Positions 7,968-16,162 of a stretch of DNA of 64,000 bases are shown here, one piece after another; position 1 is the stretch's first letter; every line of letters begins with the position of its first letter. Made by a program: the position numbers and the translations under genes. The notes under the pieces are model-generated. The model was not told the origin of the DNA and did no database searches. It was given only the letters and a program-made list of their open reading frames with translations. The stretch is from NCBI GenBank assembly GCA_964464815.1, contig CAYXHF010000002.1:1-64000 (forward strand), in the 5' to 3' direction. The stretch is from UBA11524 sp964464815. Its GTDB lineage: Bacteria > Bacillota > Clostridia > Christensenellales > Aristaeellaceae.

Positions 7968-9234
7968 CCGCTACCGGAGCGAACCGGAGCAGCAAGCCAC
8001 GCCGTCGCAAGCCGTGGAAAACTTGTCACCGTCCACGCCCGTGGTGCAGGAGACACCCGCTATTCCGGAAACACCCGCCATTCAGACGTCTCCGGTCGTC
8101 CAGCAGCAAGCGCAATCCTCGCCGCATTTCCCCGACTGGTATACGCAGGGCGTGCAGCAGCAAGCCGCACAAGGCATGCCGCGCGTACCCAATGCACCCA
8201 GCCCAGCGGCAGGTTCGGCTATGCCCAACGCTTCTGCCATGCCGTCTCATTCTGCCATCCTGAAGGGATCAGCCATGGCAAATAACCCGGCGATACCGAC
8301 TGCACCACGGCAAGCGTCTCCTTACCAGCGCCCGATGGCGCAGTCGTCCATACCTCCGCAAGGCGCACAGCCTGTGCGACCTGCCGCTAGCCAACAGCCA
8401 ACGCGTCAGCGAGCCATGCCCTATCCGGCGCAACAGCAGATGCCGCCGATGACGCCCACGCGCAACGCACAGCCCTACAGCATGCAGCATGCCGCCGCCC
8501 GGCGCAGTCAACCATCTCCTGCACCCGCACCCGCGCCACGACGTGCGCCAGCCGCAGCGGCAGAAGCGCCCGAGGACACGTCTCGCCTTCCCGTCTGGCT
8601 GACATGGAGCATCGTTGGCGTTTGTTTGGTGCTGATGGCGCTGCTGGCCGGACACTACATGATGCAGGCGTATCTGACCACCCGTGCGCAGGAATGGGCC
8701 GACGCCTATCAGGCGACACTGGACAATTATCACGTCATTGAGCAGCCCAACGGCCAGAACACCATCACCTATCAGGCGCTAATCGAGCGTTACGCCACGC
8801 AGTACAATCTGCAACCGGCCTTCGTTACGGCCATCATCCGCAACGAAAGCTCCTTCCGCACCGATGCGGAATCCAGCGTCGGCGCACGTGGCCTGATGCA
8901 GCTGATGCCCGACACCGCCGCGTGGATTGCGGGCAAGCTGGATGACGATTCGTACTCCTTTGACAGGATGTACGATGCGGAAACGAACATCCGCTACGGC
9001 TGCTGGTATCTGAACTACCTGTCGCGTTTATTCCACGGCGACGCGGTGCTGGTCTCCTCCGCCTATCACGCAGGACAAACGACCGTCACCCGTTGGCTGA
9101 GCGACAAGAGCATTTCCTCCGATGGTCTGACGATTCCCGTTGAGCGCCTGCCCGACGGCCCGACCAAACAATACGCAGGGAGAGTGACAACATCCTATGG
9201 CATTTATCAAGCACTGCTCTATCCATCCAACTAA
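7927..9234 (+). CDS. Membrane-anchored lytic transglycosylase (SLT domain)
   Basis: 435 aa. The first ~220 residues are a low-complexity Pro/Gln/Ala/Ser/Met-rich stretch. A single membrane span follows (LPVWLTWSIVGVCLVLMALL), then an extracytoplasmic SLT domain with the catalytic Glu in FVTAIIRNESSFRTDAE, the SSVGARGLMQLMPDTAAW motif and the YNAG-like SSAYHAGQTTV. The domain cleaves peptidoglycan glycan strands to 1,6-anhydro ends. The start is ATG 7927 after GAGGAGG, inside the end of coaE. The long disordered cytosolic N-terminus is unusual for the family. Confidence 0.88.
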   Translation: MENAPISPRPRRSDRYRSEPEQQATPSQAVENLSPSTPVVQETPAIPETPAIQTSPVVQQQAQSSPHFPDWYTQGVQQQAAQGMPRVPNAPSPAAGSAMPNASAMPSHSAILKGSAMANNPAIPTAPRQASPYQRPMAQSSIPPQGAQPVRPAASQQPTRQRAMPYPAQQQMPPMTPTRNAQPYSMQHAAARRSQPSPAPAPAPRRAPAAAAEAPEDTSRLPVWLTWSIVGVCLVLMALLAGHYMMQAYLTTRAQEWADAYQATLDNYHVIEQPNGQNTITYQALIERYATQYNLQPAFVTAIIRNESSFRTDAESSVGARGLMQLMPDTAAWIAGKLDDDSYSFDRMYDAETNIRYGCWYLNYLSRLFHGDAVLVSSAYHAGQTTVTRWLSDKSISSDGLTIPVERLPDGPTKQYAGRVTTSYGIYQALLYPSN

Positions 9235-10801
9235 GCTGCTGCGCCGCCTGTGCTGTCTGCTGCTGGCCGTGATGCTGCTGCCCATCAGTGTGGGACATGC
9301 CGCCGGTGGCAACAACAGCCTGGTGGTTGGCATCCAGCAAAGCAAAACGACCGATTTTTTGCCGCTGTTTCCAGAGGAGCGTGACATGCTGTCCGTCTAC
9401 GACCTCCTCTACAACAGCCTGTTCACCATAGACGATGATTATCTGCCGCAGCCCGATCTGGTCGAAAGCTACACCCAGACCGGCAACGGCCGCACATGGG
9501 TCTTCAACCTCCGTCAGGGCGTTCTCTTCTCCAATGGCGATGAATTGACCGCCCAGGACGTTGTCGCCACCGCCAAGCACATCATTTCCGCCGCGAAGGC
9601 GACCGGATCGAGCAATCTGGGCTACTACGCCAATCTGCGCTACTTCGTCAAGGAAATCAAGGCCCGCGACAAATACACCGTGGAGGTACGTGCCGAGCGC
9701 CAGTACTACGGTCTGCTCTACGCCATGACCTTCCCCATTTTGCCAGAGGAATATCTGACCACCAGCAATCCGCCGGGCACAGGCGCCTACATCATGACCT
9801 CCTTTTCGCCCTATCAGAATAACCTGCCGGGTACCATGACGCTGGGCCTGAACCCCTACTATGCCGGCAAGCCGCCGCAGTACGAGAACATTTACTTCTC
9901 CCTCTATCCCAGCGCTTCTGCCGTTGTGGATGCCTATCAGCAGTCCAACGTGGATGCGATTTTCTCGCGCTCCCTGTCCATTGCGCAGTATAAGTCCTCC
10001 ACCAACACGCTGGCCATCACCTACCGCACCAACCAGCTGGAATGTCTGCTGCTCAACGGCTATCTGAGCAACATGACCGACAACATGCGCAACGCCATCC
10101 GCTACGCCATCGACGTGGATCGTATCGCCCAGGTGGTCTACATGGGCATGGTCGACCGCACGAACACGCCCTTTGTGCAGGGCACGTGGATGTATAACAA
10201 CAACCTTTCGTCCTACTTCCAGGTCGATTTGAACAAGGCGCGTCAGCTGCTGGAGGCCGATGGCTGGTATGACACGGACGGCAGTGGCTACGTTGATAAG
10301 CCCAACAAGGACGACGAAGCCACCGATTTGACCTTCACGCTCATCGTCTACGAGGAGCCGGACAACAGCGTGCGCGTGCAGACCGCGAACATGATTGCGG
10401 AGATGCTGGCGCAAATCGGCATCAAGGTCACGGTGTCCACCAAGACGTTCGCCCAGGTGCAGACCGCGCTTGGAAAGGGCAATTACCACATGGCGCTTGT
10501 CTCCTATGCCATGGACGTCTGTCCGGATGCGGGCTTCATGCTCATCTCCGGCAATACAGGCAACTACGCCTCCTATCGCTCCAAGGATATGGATGCGCTG
10601 TGCAAAAAGCTGCGCACACAGTTGACACAGGCCGACTATCAGTCCGTCCTGTATGAGATTCAGGAGCAGTTCGCCAAGGATTGCCCATTCATCTGCCTGT
10701 ACTATCGTGGCGGCACGGTGCTGACGCGGTACATGTACACCACAACCCGTGATGTGCGCGAAGGTCATCTGCTGGATGGCATCGAAACCTTCCACGATTA
10801 A
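9197..10801 (+). CDS. Family 5 extracellular solute-binding protein (peptide/nickel type)
   Basis: 534 aa. An N-terminal basic region and hydrophobic core (LLRRLCCLLLAVMLLPISVG) ending in AHA-like GHAAGG give a secretion signal without an obvious lipobox. The body matches SBP_bac_5 (DppA/OppA/NikA): LVESYTQTGNGRTWVFNLRQ, FSNGDELTAQDVVATAKHI, YAIDVDRIAQVVYMG and NMIAEMLAQIGIKVTV. It would capture peptides or a similar ligand for an ABC importer, but no permease or ATPase genes are adjacent. The start overlaps the SLT gene by 38 nt with only a weak GGGAG ribosome-binding site. A terminator follows immediately. Confidence 0.85.
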   Translation: MAFIKHCSIHPTKLLRRLCCLLLAVMLLPISVGHAAGGNNSLVVGIQQSKTTDFLPLFPEERDMLSVYDLLYNSLFTIDDDYLPQPDLVESYTQTGNGRTWVFNLRQGVLFSNGDELTAQDVVATAKHIISAAKATGSSNLGYYANLRYFVKEIKARDKYTVEVRAERQYYGLLYAMTFPILPEEYLTTSNPPGTGAYIMTSFSPYQNNLPGTMTLGLNPYYAGKPPQYENIYFSLYPSASAVVDAYQQSNVDAIFSRSLSIAQYKSSTNTLAITYRTNQLECLLLNGYLSNMTDNMRNAIRYAIDVDRIAQVVYMGMVDRTNTPFVQGTWMYNNNLSSYFQVDLNKARQLLEADGWYDTDGSGYVDKPNKDDEATDLTFTLIVYEEPDNSVRVQTANMIAEMLAQIGIKVTVSTKTFAQVQTALGKGNYHMALVSYAMDVCPDAGFMLISGNTGNYASYRSKDMDALCKKLRTQLTQADYQSVLYEIQEQFAKDCPFICLYYRGGTVLTRYMYTTTRDVREGHLLDGIETFHD

Positions 10802-10814
10802 CAAATCTCCTTTG

Positions 10815-10844
10815 CCCTGCCGGGTTGATTTCGGCAGGGTTTTG
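10815..10844 (+). terminator. Terminator after the solute-binding protein gene
   Basis: Stem CCCTGCCG / CGGCAGGG followed by TTTTGC. The next gene's promoter lies partly inside it. Confidence 0.7.
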
Positions 10845-10853
10845 CTATATAAT
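10825..10853 (+). promoter_or_regulatory. SigmaA-type promoter for the prmA operon
   Basis: TTGATT (10825-10830), 17-nt spacer, perfect TATAAT (10848-10853). The -35 box lies in the loop of the preceding terminator. Confidence 0.75.
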
Positions 10854-10929
10854 GATGCTGTACAATTCTTTTGATAGCGCAGGGAGCGCCGCGTTCCCTT
10901 TTCGCTTCGATACAGAAAGGACGAACGAT

Positions 10930-11877
10930 ATGGACTGGATTGAATTGACCATCCACACCACCACCGCCGGTGCGGATATTGTTTCCGAAACGCTGATGGC
11001 GGAGGGTGCAACCGGCACGATGGTGGAGGATCGCGCCGATATTCCCGATCCCGATAAGCCCAATGGCTACTGGGAAATCATTGACCCCAACCTGATCACC
11101 TCCATGCCCGAGGACGTGCTGGTGCATGCCTGGTTTGAGCCGGACAGCTCCTTTGCCGACCGCATGCAGGCGCTCCGCAGCCGCTGCGAGGAGCTGAAGG
11201 GCATGGAGCTTGGCCTTGATTTGGGCACGCTGGAAATCGGCACGCTCAACGTCCGGGATGAGGACTGGGCCGAGGTGTGGAAGAAGTTCTACAAGCCCTT
11301 CAAGGCTGGCAAGTCGCTGGTCGTCAAGCCGACCTGGGAAGCCTATGAGGCACAGGAGGGTGACCGCATTATCGAAATCGACCCGGGTATGGCCTTTGGT
11401 TCTGGCACGCACGAGACGACCTCCATGTGTCTGGAGCTGCTGGAGGATGCCATGCACGGCGGCGAAAGCGTCATTGACGTTGGCACGGGCAGTGGCATTC
11501 TGGCCATCGGCGCGGCCATGCTGGGCGCAAAGGACGTGCTGGCCATCGACATTGACCCTGTGGCCGTTCGCGTGGCTAAGGAGAATATCGAGCATAACCA
11601 CCTGACCGACCGCGTCCGTGCGGTGGAAGGCAACCTGCTGGAAAGCAGCGACGGCGTGTGCGAATTGTGCGTGGCCAACATCATCGCCGATGTCATTTGC
11701 ATGTTTGCCCAGCCGCTGGTGGATCACATCGTTCCCGGTGGCCTGTTCATCTGCTCCGGCATCATCAAGGAGCGCGAGCAGGATGTCGTGAAGGCGCTGA
11801 CGGATGCCCAGTACACGATTCTGGAAACGAAGCGCAAGGGCGAATGGGTCGCCATGCTGTCGCGGAGGAAGAGCTGA
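10930..11877 (+). CDS. prmA: Ribosomal protein L11 methyltransferase
   Basis: 315 aa. It trimethylates ribosomal protein L11 using S-adenosylmethionine. The N-terminal domain begins MDWIELTIHTTTAGADIVSE; then come WAEVWKKFYKPFKAG, the PrmA-specific DPGMAFGSGTHETTSMCLEL (in EIDPGMAFGSGTHETT), SAM motif I DVGTGSGILAIGAAMLG and the catalytic-loop pattern CVANIIADVI. ATG 10930 follows AAAGGA. First gene of prmA-rsmE-mtaB-hit; its stop overlaps the rsmE start by one base (TGATG). Confidence 0.95.
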   Translation: MDWIELTIHTTTAGADIVSETLMAEGATGTMVEDRADIPDPDKPNGYWEIIDPNLITSMPEDVLVHAWFEPDSSFADRMQALRSRCEELKGMELGLDLGTLEIGTLNVRDEDWAEVWKKFYKPFKAGKSLVVKPTWEAYEAQEGDRIIEIDPGMAFGSGTHETTSMCLELLEDAMHGGESVIDVGTGSGILAIGAAMLGAKDVLAIDIDPVAVRVAKENIEHNHLTDRVRAVEGNLLESSDGVCELCVANIIADVICMFAQPLVDHIVPGGLFICSGIIKEREQDVVKALTDAQYTILETKRKGEWVAMLSRRKS

Positions 11878-12617
11878 TGCATCGCTTTTATGCCGATGAG
11901 GAGGCGCCCGTTTCATCTGGCTCTTTGGTCAATCTGCCGCCGGAGGATGCGCGTCACGCCTCGCGCGTCCTGCGCATGAAGCCCGGTGAGGCCGCGGAAA
12001 TTTTCGTTGGCGGCAAGCGCTTTTCGGCCGAAATTGCCGACATGAGCGCCGATGCCGTCACCGCCCGTTTGCTTGACGAGCTGCCCAGCACCGAGGCACA
12101 GGTCCGCATCACCCTTTATCAGGGGCTGCCCAAGGCCGAGAAGATGGAGCTGATTGTCCAAAAGGCGGTTGAGCTTGGCGCGGCACGTGTTGTGCCGGTG
12201 GCCATGAGCCGCTGCATCGTGCAGCTCAACGCCAAGGACGGCGCCAAAAAGCAGGAGCGCTGGCAGAAAATCGCCCGCGAAGCCTGCAAGCAATCCGGCC
12301 GCTGCCAGATGATGCCCGTTGATGCCCCGATTTCCTTTTCCGCCCTGCTTACCCGCTTATCCACGCATGAGGCCGCGCTTGTCCCGTGGGAAGATGCGCA
12401 TGGCTATTCCCTGACGGCCTTCCATCAGGCGCATCCGCAGGTGAAGGACATTGCCGTCGTCATTGGCCCTGAGGGCGGCATGAGCGCGGAGGAAATCAAC
12501 AAAATGAAGGCCGCCGGTTGCCAATCCGTGACGCTCGGTCCGCGCATCCTGCGCACCGAAACAGCGGGTCTTTGCAGCCTGAGCGCCTTATTCTGCCTGT
12601 ATGGCGAATTGGAGTGA
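11877..12617 (+). CDS. rsmE: 16S rRNA m3U1498 methyltransferase
   Basis: 246 aa SPOUT-class methyltransferase with the RsmE pattern: N-terminal PUA-like part (MHRFYADEE... HASRVLRMKPGEAAEIFVGG), LYQGLPKAEKMELIVQKAVELG, the VIGPEGGMSAEEI motif and the C-terminal trefoil-knot signature LGPRILRTETAGLCSLS. It methylates N3 of U1498 in 16S rRNA. The start codon overlaps the prmA stop, so the two are translationally coupled. The mtaB start follows the stop by 4 nt. Confidence 0.95.
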   Translation: MHRFYADEEAPVSSGSLVNLPPEDARHASRVLRMKPGEAAEIFVGGKRFSAEIADMSADAVTARLLDELPSTEAQVRITLYQGLPKAEKMELIVQKAVELGAARVVPVAMSRCIVQLNAKDGAKKQERWQKIAREACKQSGRCQMMPVDAPISFSALLTRLSTHEAALVPWEDAHGYSLTAFHQAHPQVKDIAVVIGPEGGMSAEEINKMKAAGCQSVTLGPRILRTETAGLCSLSALFCLYGELE

Positions 12618-12621
12618 AACC

Positions 12622-13926
12622 ATGAAAACTGCTGCCTTCCACACCCTCGGGTGTAAGGTAAATCAATACGACACCCAGGCGATGCTGGAAAAATTCCGCG
12701 CCGCCGGATATGACATTGTTCCCTTTGACACGCCCGCTGATGTGTATGTCATCAACACCTGCACCGTCACCGGCACGGGCGACAAGAAGTCCCTGCAGCT
12801 GGCGCGCCGTCTGCGCCGTGAGCATCCGGACAGCGCGCTGGTGCTGGCTGGCTGCCTTGCCCAGCGCAAGGGTGAGGAGCTGATTGCCTCCACCGGTGCG
12901 CGTCTGGTCATCGGCACACAGCGCCGCGCAGAGGTTGTGACGCTGCTGGAGGAAGCCCTGCAAAGCAACACCTGCATCAATGCTGTCAATGAGCTGAACG
13001 CCACCACACCCTTTGAAAGCCTGTCCATCTCCTCGCAGGACGAGCATACCCGCGCCACGCTCAAGATTCAGGAGGGCTGCAACAATCACTGCACCTACTG
13101 CATCATCCCCAGCGTTCGCGGCCCGATTCGCTCCCGTCCGCTGGATGAAATCCGCGAGGAGGCCCAGCGCCTGAGCCGTGCCGGCTTCACCGAGCTGGTG
13201 CTGACGGGCATTCACCTGTCCAGCTACGGCCGCGACTTTGAGCCGCGCCTGACGCTGCTGGATGCCATCAAGGTCGTCCACGAGGTCGAAGGGATTCGCC
13301 GTATTCGTCTGGGCAGTCTCGAGCCGACCATCGCGACACCTGCCTTTGCCGAGGCGCTTTCCCAACTGCCCAAGGTATGCCCGCAATTCCATCTGGCGCT
13401 GCAATCGGCCAGTGACACCGTTCTGGCACGCATGGCACGCCGCTACAACATGCGCATGTACCGCGAAGCGCTGGCGAATCTGCGCAGTGTCTTCCCCAAG
13501 GCCGCCTTCACCACGGACATCCTGACTGGCTTCCCCGGTGAAACAGAGGAGGAGTTCGAGGAAACGGTTTCCTTCGTGCAGGAAACACACTTTGCCAAAA
13601 TCCACGTGTTCCCCTACTCGCCGCGTGAAGGCACGAAGGCCGCCGTCATGCCTGGCCAGCTGACCACCGCCGAGAAGGAGCGCCGCGTGCGCACGCTCAT
13701 CGACGTGGGTGATTTTGCTGCCGGGCGCTACCGCATGACGTGGGTGAACGAAATCTCCGAGGTTCTTTTGGAGGAGCAGGACGAGGACGGCTGTTGGATT
13801 GGCTACACGCCCGAATACCTCTCCGTCATTCTGCCGCCCTACACCAAGGGCAAGCAGGGCGACTACATCCGCGTGGAGCTGCGCGACATTACCATGGATG
13901 GCATGTGCGGCTTCCCGGCGGACTGA
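12622..13926 (+). CDS. mtaB: tRNA t6A37 methylthiotransferase
   Basis: 434 aa radical-SAM methylthiotransferase that converts t6A37 to ms2t6A37 in tRNAs reading ANN codons. The N-terminal UPF0004 domain has Cys ligands in FHTLGCKVNQYDT, VINTCTVTGTGD and LAGCLAQRKG; the radical-SAM cluster is EGCNNHCTYCIIPSVRG; a C-terminal TRAM-like domain follows. The LGCKVNQYD start pattern is typical of MtaB rather than MiaB or RimO. ATG 12622, after GGAG, is preferred over ATG 12601, which overlaps rsmE. Confidence 0.95.
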   Translation: MKTAAFHTLGCKVNQYDTQAMLEKFRAAGYDIVPFDTPADVYVINTCTVTGTGDKKSLQLARRLRREHPDSALVLAGCLAQRKGEELIASTGARLVIGTQRRAEVVTLLEEALQSNTCINAVNELNATTPFESLSISSQDEHTRATLKIQEGCNNHCTYCIIPSVRGPIRSRPLDEIREEAQRLSRAGFTELVLTGIHLSSYGRDFEPRLTLLDAIKVVHEVEGIRRIRLGSLEPTIATPAFAEALSQLPKVCPQFHLALQSASDTVLARMARRYNMRMYREALANLRSVFPKAAFTTDILTGFPGETEEEFEETVSFVQETHFAKIHVFPYSPREGTKAAVMPGQLTTAEKERRVRTLIDVGDFAAGRYRMTWVNEISEVLLEEQDEDGCWIGYTPEYLSVILPPYTKGKQGDYIRVELRDITMDGMCGFPAD

Positions 13927-13954
13927 TGCTAAGCAGTAAGAAAGGAAGATTCCC

Positions 13955-14299
13955 ATGAACGATTGCCTGTTTTGCAAAATCATCGCGGGAGACATTCCCT
14001 CCACGAAGGTCTACGAGGACGAATATACCTACGCCTTCCGCGACATTTCTCCGATGACGCCTACCCACGTTCTTGTTGTGCCGAAGACGCACGTTTCCTC
14101 CGTTGATGCGGTCGATGCGCTCTCCGACACGGCGCTGGCTGCCTGCCTGCGCGCCTGCCGCATCGTCGCCCGTCAGGAGGGTGTGGCCGAAAGCGGCTAT
14201 CGCGTCGTCTCCAACTGCGGCTGTGATGCCTGCCAGAGTGTGCCGCACCTGCACTTCCACGTGCTCGGTGGCCGCAAGATGGCCGATAGCATGGCCTGA
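13955..14299 (+). CDS. HIT-family (HinT-like) nucleotide hydrolase
   Basis: 114 aa. N-terminal NDCLFCKIIAGDIPSTKVYEDE and the C-terminal histidine triad HLHFHVLGGRKM are the HinT pattern; these enzymes hydrolyse purine nucleoside phosphoramidates and aminoacyl adenylates. CLFC and the CGCDACQ pair give the Cys residues often present in the family. It is the last gene before the separate rpsU promoter. ATG 13955 follows AAGGAAG. The exact substrate is unknown. Confidence 0.92.
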   Translation: MNDCLFCKIIAGDIPSTKVYEDEYTYAFRDISPMTPTHVLVVPKTHVSSVDAVDALSDTALAACLRACRIVARQEGVAESGYRVVSNCGCDACQSVPHLHFHVLGGRKMADSMA

Positions 14300-14366
14300 G
14301 GAAGGGAAATCGCCTTCCCTGCAATCAATTTCCACGAGTTTTTTTCAGGAAATTTGCAAATAGGCA

Positions 14367-14395
14367 TTGACGAGCGCCCCTTATTTTGCTATAAT
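14367..14395 (+). promoter_or_regulatory. Strong sigmaA-type promoter for rpsU
   Basis: TTGACG, 17-nt spacer, perfect TATAAT, 72 nt before the rpsU start codon. Confidence 0.85.
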
Positions 14396-14467
14396 GTCTA
14401 TACGGTTCGCCATCCGTCTGTCTATGTGGCTGATGTCAAGGCGAGATGAGCGAAAGGAGGGATAACA

Positions 14468-14641
14468 GTGTCCGAGGTACGCGTCCGTGAGAATGAATCC
14501 CTGGAGAGTGCTCTGAAGCGCTTTAAGCGTCAGTGCGCCCGCAGTGGTGTGATTCAGGAAGTTCGTAAGCGTGAGCATTACGAGAAGCCCAGCGTCAAGC
14601 GCAAGAAGAAGGCCGAAGCTGCCCGCAAGCGCAAGTATTGA
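14468..14641 (+). CDS. rpsU: 30S ribosomal protein S21
   Basis: A 57-aa highly basic protein translated from GTG: SEVRVRENESLESALKRFK, then RQCARSGVIQEVRKREHYEK, ending in a Lys/Arg-rich tail (KRKKKAEAARKRKY). This is S21, which sits near the anti-Shine-Dalgarno region of the small subunit. AAAGGAGGG lies about 8 nt before the GTG. It has its own strong promoter and a strong terminator. Placement after mtaB/hit is a common Bacillota arrangement. Confidence 0.95.
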   Translation: MSEVRVRENESLESALKRFKRQCARSGVIQEVRKREHYEKPSVKRKKKAEAARKRKY

Positions 14642-14738
14642 TGATATCACGTCATCATTTGCTCTGTGGCATTTCTCTTAGGTCTTGTGACGCCTTTGCG
14701 TAGTCAGTCCTCTTGTGGATTGCTGCGCGTGCGGCATT

Positions 14739-14775
14739 CCCCTTCCGGGATTTTTCCCGGAAGGGGTTTTCTTTT
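14739..14775 (+). terminator. Terminator after rpsU
   Basis: Perfect 12-bp stem CCCCTTCCGGGA / TCCCGGAAGGGG with a TTTT loop and a TTTTCTTTTT tail. Confidence 0.9.
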
Positions 14776-15046
14776 TGTCAGTAGCAGAACGTAATCCTGA
14801 TTCGTACATCATGGATTACTTCTGTTCATATTCTTGTATGCATTGTGTGAAATTTTCGTTTGCCCCTTGCATAACGGCGCGAGATTTGGTATACTGTCTT
14901 TATCAGCAGGATGATACTGCGCCTTTCTTGTATATGACGATTTTCCAAACACCTCCTGCTGGGCGATGATTTTTTTCTATTGCCACCGATTTATATGGTA
15001 CACCATTGCATTCTGACATGACAGCAGTAAGGGAGTTTTTTTCTTC
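14776..15046 (+). promoter_or_regulatory. Intergenic region with a sigmaA-type promoter (14867-14895)
   Basis: TTGCAT (14867-14872), 17-nt spacer, TATACT (14890-14895) predicts a transcript with a leader of about 145 nt for the methyltransferase gene. No clear riboswitch or hairpin is seen in the leader. An 84-codon frame through here overlaps the rpsU terminator and has no coding character. Confidence 0.6.
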
Positions 15047-16057
15047 ATGCGATTTGCTATGCAGCTAACCCCACACCCCAATATCCGGTATCGCGATGCG
15101 CAATGCAAGCTTGGCCAAGCCGAATTGGCCTGTTTGCTGCGCGCTCTGTCGCTGCCGGAGGCGGTTGAACCGCTTTCGTTGGGCGGGGCAACATTTCTGT
15201 CGTTTCAAGCCGATGCGCTGACCGATGCGCAGTTGGCTCTTTTGTCCACGCACAGCACCTCCATGATGCTCTGTGAGCTTCTGCCGGAGCAGCTGCTGCG
15301 TCCGCTGACCCTGCCGCAGACGGATTATCTGCCCGCAGATGTGGCGGAAATCCTCAAATACAAGGGCAAAACCAGCGCCACCTTCACGCGCATGATGCTC
15401 AATTGCGCCCGCGCGGCGAGCCAATTTGCGCTTTCCGACCGTCCGCTGACCGTGCTTGACCCGATGTGCGGCAAATGCACCAGCGGCTTTGTGGCCCTGC
15501 AAAGTGGCATGAACGCCGTCTGCCTGGATGTGGATCGCAAGGACTTGAAGGAAGCAGCTGATTTCTTCAGCAACTATCTGCAATTCCACAAGCTCAAGCA
15601 TCGGCTGAACCAAAGCAGCCGCACGGTGCAAAAGACCGCCGTCCCGGTTGCGGAATACCTCTTCGCTGACACAAAGGAGCATTTCGCCGCGGGCAATACG
15701 CGCACACTGACGATGATGCAGGGTGACTCCTCGCTTGCGGGCGATTTGCTCAAGAAGCAGCCTGCTGACCTGCTCGTCTGTGACCTGCCCTATGGCGTCC
15801 AGCACGCTCCGCAGGCCGGCAGCAAGGCGGATAGCTTCCCGCGTCTCATGGGTCGCGTCCTGCCCGCATGGTATCAAGCCCTGCGCAAGGGCGGCGCGAT
15901 TGCCGTTTCCTTCAATACGCTGACACTGCGCAAGGAGACGCTGATTTCCCTGATGGCCGATGCGGGCTTCACGCCGCTGACCGAAGCACCCTATCATGAT
16001 TTCGCACACTTTGTGGAACAGGCTGTTAACCGCGATTTTGTGGTCGCATGCAAGTAA
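15047..16057 (+). CDS. TRM11/UPF0020-type RNA methyltransferase
   Basis: 336 aa. A class I SAM methyltransferase domain fills the C-terminal two-thirds. Motif I-like LTVLDPMCGKCTSGFVAL is at residues 135-152, an acidic-loop equivalent is VCLDVDRKDL, and the catalytic motif IV is VCDLPYGVQHA (D246-L-P-Y-G). The DLPYG form is typical of N2-guanine methyltransferases of tRNA or rRNA (Trm11, Trm14, RlmL families). No classic THUMP domain is visible in the shorter N-terminal region. Motif I reads GKC where GSG is expected. It probably acts on tRNA or rRNA; the site is unknown. Confidence 0.75.
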   Translation: MRFAMQLTPHPNIRYRDAQCKLGQAELACLLRALSLPEAVEPLSLGGATFLSFQADALTDAQLALLSTHSTSMMLCELLPEQLLRPLTLPQTDYLPADVAEILKYKGKTSATFTRMMLNCARAASQFALSDRPLTVLDPMCGKCTSGFVALQSGMNAVCLDVDRKDLKEAADFFSNYLQFHKLKHRLNQSSRTVQKTAVPVAEYLFADTKEHFAAGNTRTLTMMQGDSSLAGDLLKKQPADLLVCDLPYGVQHAPQAGSKADSFPRLMGRVLPAWYQALRKGGAIAVSFNTLTLRKETLISLMADAGFTPLTEAPYHDFAHFVEQAVNRDFVVACK

Positions 16058-16162
16058 ATCAATTGGATGCAATTTACGAACAAACGATAAATCAGAAAAT
16101 GATATAACAGCGTCGCCATTGATGACGCTGTGCAAAGGCAAACAAGGAGGCTTTCTCAGATT

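Noticed and set aside
14715..14969. An 84-codon Cys/Phe-rich open frame after rpsU
   Set aside because: It overlaps the rpsU terminator and a sigmaA promoter, has no ribosome-binding site, and shows no coding pattern.
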